From Chitinophagaceae bacterium (GTDB lineage: Bacteria; Bacteroidota; Bacteroidia; Chitinophagales; Chitinophagaceae), in contig JAJTFQ010000019.1 in NCBI GenBank assembly GCA_021299955.1, forward strand, positions 1 to 51,102: a stretch of 51,102 nt of DNA, read 5' to 3'. How positions within the stretch are numbered: the first letter of the stretch is position 1; each line of letters opens with the position of its first letter. The translations under genes and the position numbers were made by a program. A model generated the notes under the pieces. That model ran no database searches. It had not been told where the DNA came from and saw only the letters and a program-made list of their open reading frames with translations. Positions 39,878 through 48,527 of this stretch are shown here, one piece after another.

Positions 39878-41365
39878 ATGAATATGAAAAAGAGCTTTAG
39901 GTCACCGGCCGCATTTGGGTTGACCGCATTTTTAATTTGCCTGATCACCGGTGGTCTGGTACAGGCGCAGTCCGGGCGCTCTGTCAATCGGAAGCCAAAC
40001 ATCCTGGTATTGTACAGCGATGATCATAGTCATCATGCGCTGGGAGCGGCCGGAAATCGCGAGGTGGCTACGCCTAACCTTGATCGGCTGGCTGCCTCAG
40101 GGATGATGTTCACCCAAGCGCATGTGATGGGTGGGCATCAGGGGGCCGTCTGCATTCCGAGTCGTGCCATGCTGCTGACCGGCCGGTATGTCAACCGGTT
40201 GCCGGGTGATGGCGGGACGATCCCCGACAGCCTGGTCAGTCTGCCCGAGGTACTCGGGACGATGGGCTATACTACCTATCACACGGGGAAGTGGCACAGC
40301 GACAAGGCTTCGCACCATCGGATGTTCAGTCATGGCGGCGACATTTTCTTCGGTGGGATGCATTTTGAGCGCGATGGCGGTCAATTCCATCCAACTGTAC
40401 ATCCGTTCGATCCGGAGGGAGTCTTTCCCCCGTCCACCGCCCGAAAGGCCGACACTTTTTCGACCACGCTCTATGCGGAAAATGCCATCAGCTTTCTCGG
40501 CAGCCCCAGGGCCCGGCAGGCTCCCTTTTTCTGTTATGTGGCCTTTACCTCTCCGCACGACCCGCGGACTCCACCCCCTTCGACTGCCAATCTTTATCAT
40601 CCTGAAAAGATCTCGCTGCCCGCTAATTTTCTGCCCAGGCATCCGTTCGACAACGGCGACCTGAATGTGCGCGACGAACAATTGCTTCCGCGTCCGCTCA
40701 CGCCCGAGATGGTCCGCAAGGAGATCGCATCCTATTATGCCATGATCACGGAGATGGATGCGCAGGTCGGTCGCATCCTTGATGCCCTCAGGGAGAACGA
40801 CCTGTGGAACAATACCATCATCGTGTTTGCCGGTGACAACGGACTGGCCGTCGGCCGGCATGGTTTGCTGGGCAAGCAGAATCTATATGAGCACAGCATC
40901 CGTGTACCGATGATCATGGCCGGTCCCGGCATCCCGGCGGCCTCTCGTTACGACGGCTTTATGTATCTCAGTGATATCACACCTACCCTTTACCAGATGC
41001 TCTCCATCAGGGCCCCGGCCAGTGTTGAAGGTATCGGTCATGCCGCCGTGTTCAGGCAACCTTCAAAACATATGCGCAGGGATATCTATAATGTATATGG
41101 AAGCTGGAGCAGGAGCTTAAAGACGTCCGACGGCTGGAAGCTCATCATCTACAACGTAGACGGCGTATCCACGGCACAGCTCTTCAACCTGAACAACGAC
41201 CCATTCGAGATGGTCAACCTCGCGGATACTCCGGAAGCGGCGGCAAGGGTATCCGCCATGCGCCAGAGGCTCCGACAGCTGATGATGGAAACCCATGATG
41301 ACCTGGACATCGATATGCCGGACTGGAATCGGACTGCTGCCGGTCGCAAGGCAAGGGGTAAATGA
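39878..41365 (+). CDS. Secreted type I sulfatase
   Basis: Exported arylsulfatase-type hydrolase of 495 residues with an N-terminal signal (residues 10-31, cut near VQAQ). The metal ligands are in NILVLYSDDHS. The formylglycine signature is CIPSRAMLLTGR (C92, to be converted by a maturase not in this window), followed by HTGKWH and the later FAGDNGLAVGRHGLLGKQNLYEH metal/substrate block. Cys-type CxPSR is standard. It probably acts on sulfated polysaccharide or a similar polymer; substrate class cannot be set by eye. The S9 peptidase is divergent. Confidence 0.93.
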   Translation: MNMKKSFRSPAAFGLTAFLICLITGGLVQAQSGRSVNRKPNILVLYSDDHSHHALGAAGNREVATPNLDRLAASGMMFTQAHVMGGHQGAVCIPSRAMLLTGRYVNRLPGDGGTIPDSLVSLPEVLGTMGYTTYHTGKWHSDKASHHRMFSHGGDIFFGGMHFERDGGQFHPTVHPFDPEGVFPPSTARKADTFSTTLYAENAISFLGSPRARQAPFFCYVAFTSPHDPRTPPPSTANLYHPEKISLPANFLPRHPFDNGDLNVRDEQLLPRPLTPEMVRKEIASYYAMITEMDAQVGRILDALRENDLWNNTIIVFAGDNGLAVGRHGLLGKQNLYEHSIRVPMIMAGPGIPAASRYDGFMYLSDITPTLYQMLSIRAPASVEGIGHAAVFRQPSKHMRRDIYNVYGSWSRSLKTSDGWKLIIYNVDGVSTAQLFNLNNDPFEMVNLADTPEAAARVSAMRQRLRQLMMETHDDLDIDMPDWNRTAAGRKARGK

Positions 41366-41508
41366 TCCGGCATACACAATCGAAAGTCTTTTTTCTCGTT
41401 ATATATCCGGCAGTTGCATCACGGCGGAGCGCCCTTATGTGCGCAAACCAGGGAAACCGTTCCGCCCGCAGCGCAGTCGCCGAATTTCAAACAGAGAAAA
41501 AGACCGCA

Positions 41509-42486
41509 ATGAGAGATTATATCAAGATCGCCCGACCCGATCACTGGCTGAAGAACATTTTTATGTTGCCGGGTGTGTTTTTCGCCCTGATCATGACCAA
41601 GACAAGTATTGAGGGCCATCTCCTCAACATCCTGCTTGCATTGGTATCCCTGTGTCTGACGGCGTCCGCCAACTATTGCATCAACGAATATCTTGACCGG
41701 GAATTCGATAAGTTCCATCCGCGCAAGAAACATCGTCCCTCTGTGAGTGGAAGGGTGCTGGGGAAATGGGTCGCCGTGGAATATGCGATCCTGTCCGCAG
41801 CAGGTCTGCTGATCGCCAGCCTGATATCGACTCAGTTCTTCATCATGGCGGCACTCCTGCTGCTGATGGGGATCATCTACAATGTCCAACCTTTCAGATC
41901 GAAGGATAAGATCTATCTCGATGTGCTGAGTGAATCCCTCAACAATCCGATCCGCCTGATGATGGGATGGTTCGTGATCGATACGACCCTGCTGCCACCT
42001 GTGTCCCTCATCATGGCCTATTGGTTCGGAGGTGCATTTCTGATGGCCGTCAAGCGGTACTCAGAATACAGATATATTAACAACCCCGAAAAGGCAGGCC
42101 TCTATCGGGCATCCTTCAAGCGCTACACTGAGCAGTCACTACTCCAGTCGCTCTTCCTCTACGCGATGTTCACCATCTTCTTTCTCTCCACTTATCTCAT
42201 CAAGTATAAGATAGAATTCCTGATCGTATTACCTTTCATCAGCGGTCTGTTCGTAAAGTATCTCAACATTGGCATGAAGGCAGATTCCGCCGCACAGCAT
42301 CCTGAAAAGCTCTACAAAGAGCGAAGACTCCTGGGTTATGTGGGCTTTATTTTCCTGCTGTTCATCGGTCTGCTTTACATCCAGATCCCGGTACTGCATT
42401 TGACTCCTGGGTTATGTGGGCTTTATTTTCCTGCTGTTCATCGGTCTGCTTTACATCCAGATCCCGGTACTGCATTTGCTGCTTGA
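41509..42486 (+). CDS. UbiA-family prenyltransferase (DPPR-synthase-like) with altered C terminus
   Basis: Membrane prenyltransferase of about 325 residues with seven to nine spans. The first Asp-rich motif reads NEYLDREFDKFHPRKKHRP and the second DKIYLDVLSESL. The D-x3-D-K-x-H-P-x-K-x2-R-P pattern matches polyprenyl-phosphate phosphoribosyltransferases rather than quinone-pathway UbiA. Start MRDYIK at 41509. A 76 bp tandem duplication near the 3' end shifts the frame after VLHL, replacing the original LLDTNLIPY ending with an unrelated 27-residue tail. The last membrane span is intact, so the protein may still work. The ancestral stop overlapped the HAD gene start (TGATG). Confidence 0.85.
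   Translation: MRDYIKIARPDHWLKNIFMLPGVFFALIMTKTSIEGHLLNILLALVSLCLTASANYCINEYLDREFDKFHPRKKHRPSVSGRVLGKWVAVEYAILSAAGLLIASLISTQFFIMAALLLLMGIIYNVQPFRSKDKIYLDVLSESLNNPIRLMMGWFVIDTTLLPPVSLIMAYWFGGAFLMAVKRYSEYRYINNPEKAGLYRASFKRYTEQSLLQSLFLYAMFTIFFLSTYLIKYKIEFLIVLPFISGLFVKYLNIGMKADSAAQHPEKLYKERRLLGYVGFIFLLFIGLLYIQIPVLHLTPGLCGLYFPAVHRSALHPDPGTAFAA
42326..42478 (+). repeat. 76 bp perfect tandem duplication within the UbiA gene
   Basis: 42326-42401 is repeated without mismatch at 42402-42477 (one more base also matches). The unit starts gactcctgggttatgtggg and ends gtactgcattt. Since 76 is not a multiple of three, the second copy is read in another frame and the gene stops at 42486 instead of 42508. 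The identity of the copies points to a very recent event or an assembly artefact. Confidence 0.95.
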
Positions 42487-42507
42487 CACGAACCTGATAC
42501 CTTATTG

Positions 42508-43188
42508 ATGACGAACGGCACTGGCACGGACTGGTCTTCCATTCGACTCGTCATCTTGGATGTCGATGGAACCTTGTATCGGCAGACTCCCCTGCGGATG
42601 AAGATGCTGGTGAGACTCGTTACCCGACTGGCCCTCAGTCCGAAGGGATGGAAGACGCTCAAGGTGCTCCATCAGTTCAGGAAGATGCGGGAAACCATTC
42701 CCCCGGGTCCTCTGGAAGAACCGCTCGAATCATACCAGTACAATATCGTCGCACGCGCACTGGACAGCGATCCGATCGAGATCCGCAGGGTAGTGTCGCA
42801 ATGGATCCATCAGGAACCGCTGCCCTACCTCCGCGCTTGTATGTATCCGGATGTGCACCTTTTTCTGCAGACCCTTCAAGAAAAAGGGATTGCCTATGCC
42901 TTCTATTCCGATTACCCGCTGAAGGAGAAGCTCGAAGCCATGGGGATCCCCGGGGCGGATGCTTATTCCTCCGAAGATGATCAAATCAATCGTATGAAAC
43001 CCGACCCCGCCGGTCTGGAGCATATCAGGAGCAGATATGGCTTCGAATCCTCGGCGTGCCTGATGATCGGAGACAGATATGAAAAAGACGGACAATGTGC
43101 CGCTGCGGCGGGCATGCGCTCCCTTATCCTGGATCAGGGTGTATCCGGCTTCTACACTGAACTGATCACGGATCTGAAGCGATCCTGA
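42508..43188 (+). CDS. HAD superfamily hydrolase paired with UbiA
   Basis: Protein of 226 residues with the HAD motifs: I LVILDVDGTLYR (nucleophile Asp around residue 18), II FYSDYP (Ser around residue 127), III MKPDP Lys and IV MIGDRYEKDG. The helical cap (residues 30-100) is of the C1 type. The start ATG at 42508 overlaps the position of the original UbiA stop, so the genes were once translationally coupled. A UbiA/HAD pair suggests the phosphatase removes a phosphate from the product of the prenyltransferase step (inference). Confidence 0.88.
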   Translation: MTNGTGTDWSSIRLVILDVDGTLYRQTPLRMKMLVRLVTRLALSPKGWKTLKVLHQFRKMRETIPPGPLEEPLESYQYNIVARALDSDPIEIRRVVSQWIHQEPLPYLRACMYPDVHLFLQTLQEKGIAYAFYSDYPLKEKLEAMGIPGADAYSSEDDQINRMKPDPAGLEHIRSRYGFESSACLMIGDRYEKDGQCAAAAGMRSLILDQGVSGFYTELITDLKRS

Positions 43189-43378
43189 AGGGCGAATGCA
43201 CCGCTCTGAATTCACCCTCTCCCTGTGCAGGCACCACATCCCTGCATTCTCACCCCGGATCAATGGTCCATTACCCTCAGTGTTCGACATGCCCGAATGT
43301 GCGGTCATCCGCCTGAAACTTCCCCGACAATCCTTACATTGTGACAGGAAAGCATCTGTGAAAATAAACTGTGAGCAC

Positions 43379-44977
43379 ATGAAAAAAATGAGTCTTGCCA
43401 TCATCATCCTTCTTTTTGCATTGCCCATCATGGCACAGCCATCCTACAACATCATCCCCGCGCCTGTTTCGCTGACCCCCGGCACGGGTGCATTCGAAGT
43501 TCGTAACGGCTCTGTCATTCAGGTGTCGGATGCCGAATTCGGTCCTGTAGCGGAAATGCTTGCCGCGCGGCTGAAATCTTCTGCCGGATATGCGATCTCT
43601 GTGAAGAACGGCAATGCCTCCAAAGGGATCGTCTTCCGCAAGGATGCATCCCTGGCCCCCGAAGCCTATAAGCTTGAGATCACGTCTTCCCGCGTCGTTG
43701 CCACTGCTTCCACCGGTCGTGCCGCGTTCTATGCGCTGCAGAGCATTTTGCAGTTGATGCCTGCCGCCGTCTACGGAACAGTGCCTGCCGGAACGAAGAT
43801 CACCATTCCCGCCTGCCAGATCGAAGATGCCCCGCGCTTTGGTTACCGCGGACTGATGCTGGACAATGGTCGTCATTATTTTCCGGTGGCCGATGTGAAG
43901 CGGTTCATCGATCTGATGGCGATGTACAAGATGAACATGTTCCACTGGCACCTGACAGAGGATCAGGGCTGGCGCATCGAGATCAAGAAATACCCGCTGT
44001 TGACGAAGGTATCATCCATCCGCAAGGAATCCCCGGTTGGCCACAACCGCGAGAACAAGTTCGATGGAAAGCCTTATGGAGGCTTCTATACGCAGGATGA
44101 AGTTCGGGATATCGTCGCCTATGCCACGGCGCGTCACATCACCGTGATTCCGGAGATCGAGATGCCGGGCCACTCACAGGCCGTGCTGGCAGCCTATCCC
44201 CAGTTCGGATGGAATATAGATCGGATCTATCCCGTACGCACCCGCTGGGGGATCTCCGAAGATGTCCTCTTCCCCCGCGAAGAGACATTCCGTTTCCTGG
44301 AAGATGTGCTGACCGAAGTGATGGACCTCTTCCCCGGCCCTTATATTCATATTGGTGGTGACGAATGTCCCAAGACCCAGTGGAAGGAAAGCCGTTTTTG
44401 CCAGGACCTGATCAAGAAGGAAGGATTGAAAGATGAACACGAACTACAGAGCTGGTTCATCCGACGGATCGACCGCTTCATTACCTCCAAGGGACGGAAA
44501 CTGCTGGGTTGGGATGAGATCCTGGAAGGCGGACTGTCACCCAACGCCACCGTCATGTCATGGCGCGGTGTCAAAGGTGGGGTAGAAGCCGCCAAGCAGG
44601 GACATGATGTGGTGATGTCTCCGAACAGTTATTTTTATCTGGATTATTATCAGGGTACGCCCGCCAACGAGCCGCTGGCGATTGGTGGTAACCTCCCGCT
44701 ATCAAAATGCTATGAGTTTGAACCTGATCTTCCCGAACTCACCGAGGCGGAGACCAAACACGTGATCGGTGTTCAGGCGAATGTTTGGACCGAGTACATC
44801 AAGGACCAGAAATATGCCGAATACATGACCTATCCGCGGGCCCTGGCCCTGGCGGAAGTCGGATGGTCGCCCAAGCGTGCCAAGGACTACAATGCTTTCA
44901 AACAACGCGTCATCGCTCATCTTCCGGTGCTCGATGCACTGGGGGTCAACTATGCGAAGACCTTCCTGAAGCAGTGA
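43379..44977 (+). CDS. Secreted beta-N-acetylhexosaminidase, GH20
   Basis: Exported glycoside hydrolase of 532 residues: signal peptide (1-21, cut after IMAQ), a GH20 N-terminal beta domain (22-150), then the (beta/alpha)8 catalytic domain with FRGLMLDNGRH-like start, FHWHLTEDQGWRIEIKKYP, GHSQAVLAAYP and the catalytic Asp-Glu pair in HIGGDECPK (around residue 325). It releases terminal GlcNAc/GalNAc by substrate-assisted catalysis. Start MKKMSL at 43379 gives a normal signal peptide; the frame upstream is spurious. The 190 bp before it hold no other gene. A terminator follows. Confidence 0.94.
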   Translation: MKKMSLAIIILLFALPIMAQPSYNIIPAPVSLTPGTGAFEVRNGSVIQVSDAEFGPVAEMLAARLKSSAGYAISVKNGNASKGIVFRKDASLAPEAYKLEITSSRVVATASTGRAAFYALQSILQLMPAAVYGTVPAGTKITIPACQIEDAPRFGYRGLMLDNGRHYFPVADVKRFIDLMAMYKMNMFHWHLTEDQGWRIEIKKYPLLTKVSSIRKESPVGHNRENKFDGKPYGGFYTQDEVRDIVAYATARHITVIPEIEMPGHSQAVLAAYPQFGWNIDRIYPVRTRWGISEDVLFPREETFRFLEDVLTEVMDLFPGPYIHIGGDECPKTQWKESRFCQDLIKKEGLKDEHELQSWFIRRIDRFITSKGRKLLGWDEILEGGLSPNATVMSWRGVKGGVEAAKQGHDVVMSPNSYFYLDYYQGTPANEPLAIGGNLPLSKCYEFEPDLPELTEAETKHVIGVQANVWTEYIKDQKYAEYMTYPRALALAEVGWSPKRAKDYNAFKQRVIAHLPVLDALGVNYAKTFLKQ

Positions 44978-45006
44978 CGATTACTTACATCAGGATATAA
45001 ATATAA

Positions 45007-45042
45007 ATCGGCCGCCCTTCGAAGGACGGCCGATCTTATTTT
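45007..45042. terminator. Terminator between the GH20 and DUF1080 genes
   Basis: ATCGGCCG pairs with CGGCCGAT, with one C/A mismatch and an inner CCTT/AAGG continuation around a short loop, then cttatttt. It lies 30 bp after the GH20 stop and 29 bp from the convergent DUF1080 stop. Confidence 0.8.
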
Positions 45043-45070
45043 AGGGTAAGGGTTACCGTTAGTTATTTGC

Positions 45071-45661
45071 TCAAAGGGTGGCAACGCGGATGTCGCGGAA
45101 GTCGATCGACATCTCGTTCTTCGGGTGCAGCTGAAGCCCGATGGGGCCCGATTCCGGCAGCGTCGTCGAGGTGTAGTTCATCACTTCCACGCCGTTGAGC
45201 CAGACCGTGTAGGCATTACCGACGACCTTGACCTTCATCGTATTCCAATCTTTCAGTTTAAGGATGTCTTTCACTTTCGCCTCGACCGGATATCCTTTGC
45301 CGGGGATGTAGGGAGAAGCGGTGAGGTCGCGCTTCAACGATCCGGAAATACCGATCTGGATCTGGTCCTTATCGGAGCGAAGGAAGATACCTGAGTCGAC
45401 CGTGCCGTCACCCATCTTGAATTGGCACTGGATGATGAAGTCGCGATAGGATGCGTCTGTCCACAGGATCGATCCTTTTTTTGCGGCGTTGTTGCGCACA
45501 TGGAGGACGCGTTTCGATACGGTCCACTGTTCCGGGCCATCCGATACTTTCCAGCCGGATAGATTTTTACCATTGAAGATCTTCCGGAGCCTTGGCTCCT
45601 GGGCATCAACCTGGCCGGCGATCAACAGGGCGGCCAGCAAGAGGGAGGATATCTTTTTCAT
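45071..45661 (-). CDS. Secreted DUF1080 (3-keto-disaccharide hydrolase-like) protein
   Basis: Exported protein of 196 residues: signal peptide (1-20, cut near VDAQ), then one concanavalin-like beta-sandwich with the DUF1080 hallmarks LRKIFNGKNLSGWKV, FIIQCQFKMGDGTVDSGIFLRSD, and DWNTMKVKVVGNAYTVWLNG plus IGLQLHPKNEMSIDFRDI. Some family members hydrolyse 3-keto-glycosides made by Gfo/Idh/MocA oxidoreductases, and such an oxidoreductase is encoded divergently 78 bp away. The start lies right after a candidate promoter (TTG, 21 bp, TACATTTA), so its leader would be very short. Confidence 0.92.
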   Translation of the reverse strand: MKKISSLLLAALLIAGQVDAQEPRLRKIFNGKNLSGWKVSDGPEQWTVSKRVLHVRNNAAKKGSILWTDASYRDFIIQCQFKMGDGTVDSGIFLRSDKDQIQIGISGSLKRDLTASPYIPGKGYPVEAKVKDILKLKDWNTMKVKVVGNAYTVWLNGVEVMNYTSTTLPESGPIGLQLHPKNEMSIDFRDIRVATL

Positions 45662-45667
45662 ACGATA

Positions 45668-45686
45668 AATGTAATTGTTTTACATT
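45668..45686. promoter_or_regulatory. Inverted repeat between divergent DUF1080 and oxidoreductase genes
   Basis: AATGTAA-TTGTT-TTACATT, a perfect 7 bp dyad with 5 bp centre, overlaps the minus-strand -7-like element TACATTTA. Its place between two functionally related divergent genes makes it a candidate common operator. Confidence 0.5.
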
Positions 45687-45738
45687 CATGACATCAACCA
45701 AGCGCGTAACTTTCACACCCTTAAAAAACAGAACTCAC

Positions 45739-47103
45739 ATGAAGAAAGGCGTTCCGCATTCCCGTCGCAATTTCCTGCGTTCTGCCACCGGCACGGCCCT
45801 GGCCGCAGCCATTGCTCCCGTTTCCGCCATGGCAGCGAGCGAGGCGGCTTCCATTCTTCCCGCATCTGCCAGGGGTGCGAATGACAGGCTGAGGATCGCC
45901 GTGCTCGGCGTCAACCAGCGCGGCGTGACCCATTGCGAAGAGATCATCGGACTGGCACAGAAGGCCAATGTCGAACTGGCGGCCATCGCGGATCCCGATC
46001 TGCCCCTGGCACAGAAAAGGGCGGCTGAACTGGAGAAGAAATTTGGTGTAAAGGTGCGCATCGAGCAGGATTTTCGCCGGCTCTTTGAAGATAAGAATAT
46101 CGATGCCGTGACCCTGGCTACCCCTAACCACTGGCATGCCCTGCAGACAATCTGGGCCTGCCAGGCCGGGAAGGATGTGTATGTGGAGAAGCCCGCCACG
46201 CATAATATTCATGAGGGCAAGAAGATGATCGAGGCGGCATATAAATACAACCGCATCGTGCAGCACGGGGTGCAATTGCGCAGTTCGCTCGCCATCCGCG
46301 AAGCCGTGGATCATCTGAAGAACGGACTCATCGGGCGGGTGTACATGTCGCGCGGACTCGTCTTCCGCCGCCGCGGAGATATCGGCAATCAAGGCGTTTC
46401 TGCCATCCCCAAGGGACTGAATTACGACCTCTGGTGTGGTCCCGCTCCCATGCGACCGTTCTCGAAGAATCTCGTGCATTACAACTGGCACTGGCACTGG
46501 AACTATGGTAACGGCGATGTAGGCAACCAGGGCATCCATGAAACAGACCTCTGCATGTGGGGCCTGGGCATCGAGGAACTCCCGGAACACATCACCTCCA
46601 TGGGCGGTAAATTTCTGTGGGATGACTGTAAGGAAGTACCTGAAGTTCAGACCTCAATCTATCATTATCCGAAGCTGAAAAAGATGATCCAGTTCGAAGT
46701 CCGGCACTGGAACACGAACCTGGAAGACGGGGCCGGCGTGGGTAATATCTTCTACGGCGACAAAGGTTACATGGTCGTCAAAGGATACGGAACCTACGAA
46801 ACTTATCTCGGGGAGAAGCGTGAAAAGGGACCTGCCCGATCTGAGTCCGGTGAGCTCACTCTGCATTTCCAGAACTGGTTCGATGCCATCCGCGCGCGGG
46901 ATATGGGCATACAACATGGCCCCGTGCAGTCGGGCCATCTGTCATCCGCACTCGCACATCTCGGTAATATCTCCTATCGCCTCGGCCGCCAGCTGCGATT
47001 CGATCCCGTTGCCGAACGATTCATCGGCGAAGGGGAGAACGAGGCCAATGCCATGCTGAGCCGCGACTACCGCGCGCCCTACCTGCTGCCGGATGTGGTT
47101 TGA
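45739..47103 (+). CDS. Tat-exported Gfo/Idh/MocA family oxidoreductase
   Basis: NAD(P)-dependent sugar or cyclitol oxidoreductase of 454 residues with a twin-arginine signal (SRRNFLRSATGTALAAAIAP). The Rossmann domain has IAVLGVNQRG and the conserved VYVEKPATHN (the EKP Lys is the usual catalytic/cofactor residue), and the C-terminal domain carries HWHWNYGNGDVGNQGIHETDLCMWGLG with the catalytic His region. The Tat route implies export with its cofactor bound. Start MKKGVP at 45739 begins directly before the twin Arg. The likely partner is the divergent DUF1080 protein. Confidence 0.93.
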   Translation: MKKGVPHSRRNFLRSATGTALAAAIAPVSAMAASEAASILPASARGANDRLRIAVLGVNQRGVTHCEEIIGLAQKANVELAAIADPDLPLAQKRAAELEKKFGVKVRIEQDFRRLFEDKNIDAVTLATPNHWHALQTIWACQAGKDVYVEKPATHNIHEGKKMIEAAYKYNRIVQHGVQLRSSLAIREAVDHLKNGLIGRVYMSRGLVFRRRGDIGNQGVSAIPKGLNYDLWCGPAPMRPFSKNLVHYNWHWHWNYGNGDVGNQGIHETDLCMWGLGIEELPEHITSMGGKFLWDDCKEVPEVQTSIYHYPKLKKMIQFEVRHWNTNLEDGAGVGNIFYGDKGYMVVKGYGTYETYLGEKREKGPARSESGELTLHFQNWFDAIRARDMGIQHGPVQSGHLSSALAHLGNISYRLGRQLRFDPVAERFIGEGENEANAMLSRDYRAPYLLPDVV

Positions 47104-47169
47104 TCGTGACTGATGGATGATTCCATTCAATGACCACTAAAATTTCGCTTATACGTTACCGTTATGATG

Positions 47170-47203
47170 CCGTTGTCTGCAAGTACAGACAACGGAATTT
47201 TTA
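47170..47203 (+). terminator. Terminator after the Gfo/Idh/MocA gene
   Basis: CCGTTGTCTG pairs perfectly with CAGACAACGG around a 6 nt loop, followed by aatttttat. It sits 67 bp after the stop at 47103 and just before the convergent PHP gene stop. Confidence 0.85.
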
Positions 47204-47206
47204 TAT

Positions 47207-48331
47207 TTATTTTCCGGCGGCAATTTTTGACGTCCAATCAAGCACCGGATGCTTGCCCGGCGCTGTAACGGCATTCATCACCTCGAAACTCAGTTTGATA
47301 TCCGATAAACGCTCGATGGTTTTGACTTCAACGTCCAGCGATGCTCCGGCCGGCACGGTGATCACATCCCCCTGCGTGTGGAAGGTATAACGGCCGGTGT
47401 TGCGCAGGATGAAGGGTGTGCTCGAACGATTCTCCAGCGTGATGTTCAGAACAGTTGTCCCCCCACCATAAGCGGCTTTGGAGATCACGATGCTCGCCTG
47501 CACCAGCGGGTTAAGGTGTTCCGGACGGCCTATGAGCATATCCTTGAAATAGGCGATGGCCCGGCGCTGCATCAGCGCTTCTTTGATCGATTCGATGGAA
47601 CGCTCTTTCGCAAGCACCAGCGTGATGGGACGATGGCCGCCCTGCGGAACCTTGTATTCCCAGTCAACCAGCTTGTGGATATCACTCGTACCCATGATCG
47701 TCAGGTTATGATCGAGTGCGATCTGCAGGGCCTCGTCGGAATAAGTATGATCGTTAACGACCTCAATGCCATGCAGCAGCCCCTCGCGGATGAGGTACCG
47801 ATGCATGTCGGTCAGCGTCGCCACGCCGTCCTTGCGCTGACTGGTCCAGTTGGGATGGTTCCAGAAGATGAACGCACCCTGGTTTTTGGCGGCGCGGAAA
47901 ACACCTACGGAATCGTCCACCAGCATGGCGTTTGCATCCTGGATGAAGATCGCGTTATTATGACCGGGAGGCATTTTCCGGGTGATCTCCGATCCGCGGA
48001 CGATCAGCAGGTCGTGATTTTTCGCCTCCTGTACCGCCAGTTCGTAGGAACGATTCCGGTCGGGATGGGGGATGTCCTGCTTATGCGGCTGGTATTCCAG
48101 GTGTTCGGTCAGCGAGATGGCATCGAGGCCGTCCATCAGGGCTTCCATTACGCGGATGTCCGGCCACACGCTGCCGTCGGAAAAAACAGAGTGCTGATGG
48201 AAATCGCATTTCAGGGTCTTGTAGCCGGGGACATCCGGGAATTTCAGGGACCGGGCGAGGCGATGGCTGTGGTCCTGGGCGGAGGTATGACCGGCGAGGG
48301 TCAGGAAAAACAGGGTGGCAATGATGCGCAT
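47207..48331 (-). CDS. Secreted PHP-domain phosphoesterase (Sb-PDE-like)
   Basis: Exported protein of 374 residues: signal peptide (1-18, cut after TSAQ), then a PHP metallo-phosphoesterase domain with CDFHQHSVFSDG (metal His pair, around residue 43), ISLTEHLEY, RGSEIT, FWNHPNW and TSDIHKL, supplying the trinuclear metal ligands. A C-terminal beta domain (about 285-374) follows. The layout fits the Sb-PDE-type phosphodiesterase group described for organophosphate breakdown; the natural substrate here is unknown. The gene stands alone and is convergent with the oxidoreductase gene. Confidence 0.85.
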   Translation of the reverse strand: MRIIATLFFLTLAGHTSAQDHSHRLARSLKFPDVPGYKTLKCDFHQHSVFSDGSVWPDIRVMEALMDGLDAISLTEHLEYQPHKQDIPHPDRNRSYELAVQEAKNHDLLIVRGSEITRKMPPGHNNAIFIQDANAMLVDDSVGVFRAAKNQGAFIFWNHPNWTSQRKDGVATLTDMHRYLIREGLLHGIEVVNDHTYSDEALQIALDHNLTIMGTSDIHKLVDWEYKVPQGGHRPITLVLAKERSIESIKEALMQRRAIAYFKDMLIGRPEHLNPLVQASIVISKAAYGGGTTVLNITLENRSSTPFILRNTGRYTFHTQGDVITVPAGASLDVEVKTIERLSDIKLSFEVMNAVTAPGKHPVLDWTSKIAAGK

Positions 48332-48438
48332 GTTGTCGGGTTGTGTCCGAAAGCTACGGAAAGCCCGTCAAATCATACGATACGACGAATGAATAAATCA
48401 TGAGCTTTTCCAGCTCGTCCGGCCAGCTGCCACCCGCT

Positions 48439-48470
48439 CCGATTTTCATGGCAATGTCCCGGAAAATCGG
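48439..48470. other. Inverted repeat upstream of the PSCyt1 gene
   Basis: CCGATTTTC and GAAAATCGG, perfect 9 bp arms with a 14 nt spacer, in the 196 bp gap between the divergent PHP and PSCyt1/PSD1 genes. It could be an operator or leader hairpin; no T run follows. No other feature was seen in the gap. Confidence 0.45.
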
Positions 48471-48527
48471 TATATTCATCTTTCTGTCCGGTTCAGATAT
48501 CCGGTACTCCAACTCATTCACGATCGC

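Noticed and set aside
45721-46590. Open frame of 289 codons on the - strand
   Set aside because: Antisense to the Gfo/Idh/MocA gene.
47378-48403. Open frame of 341 codons on the + strand
   Set aside because: Antisense to the PHP phosphoesterase gene, which has a signal peptide and complete metal motifs.
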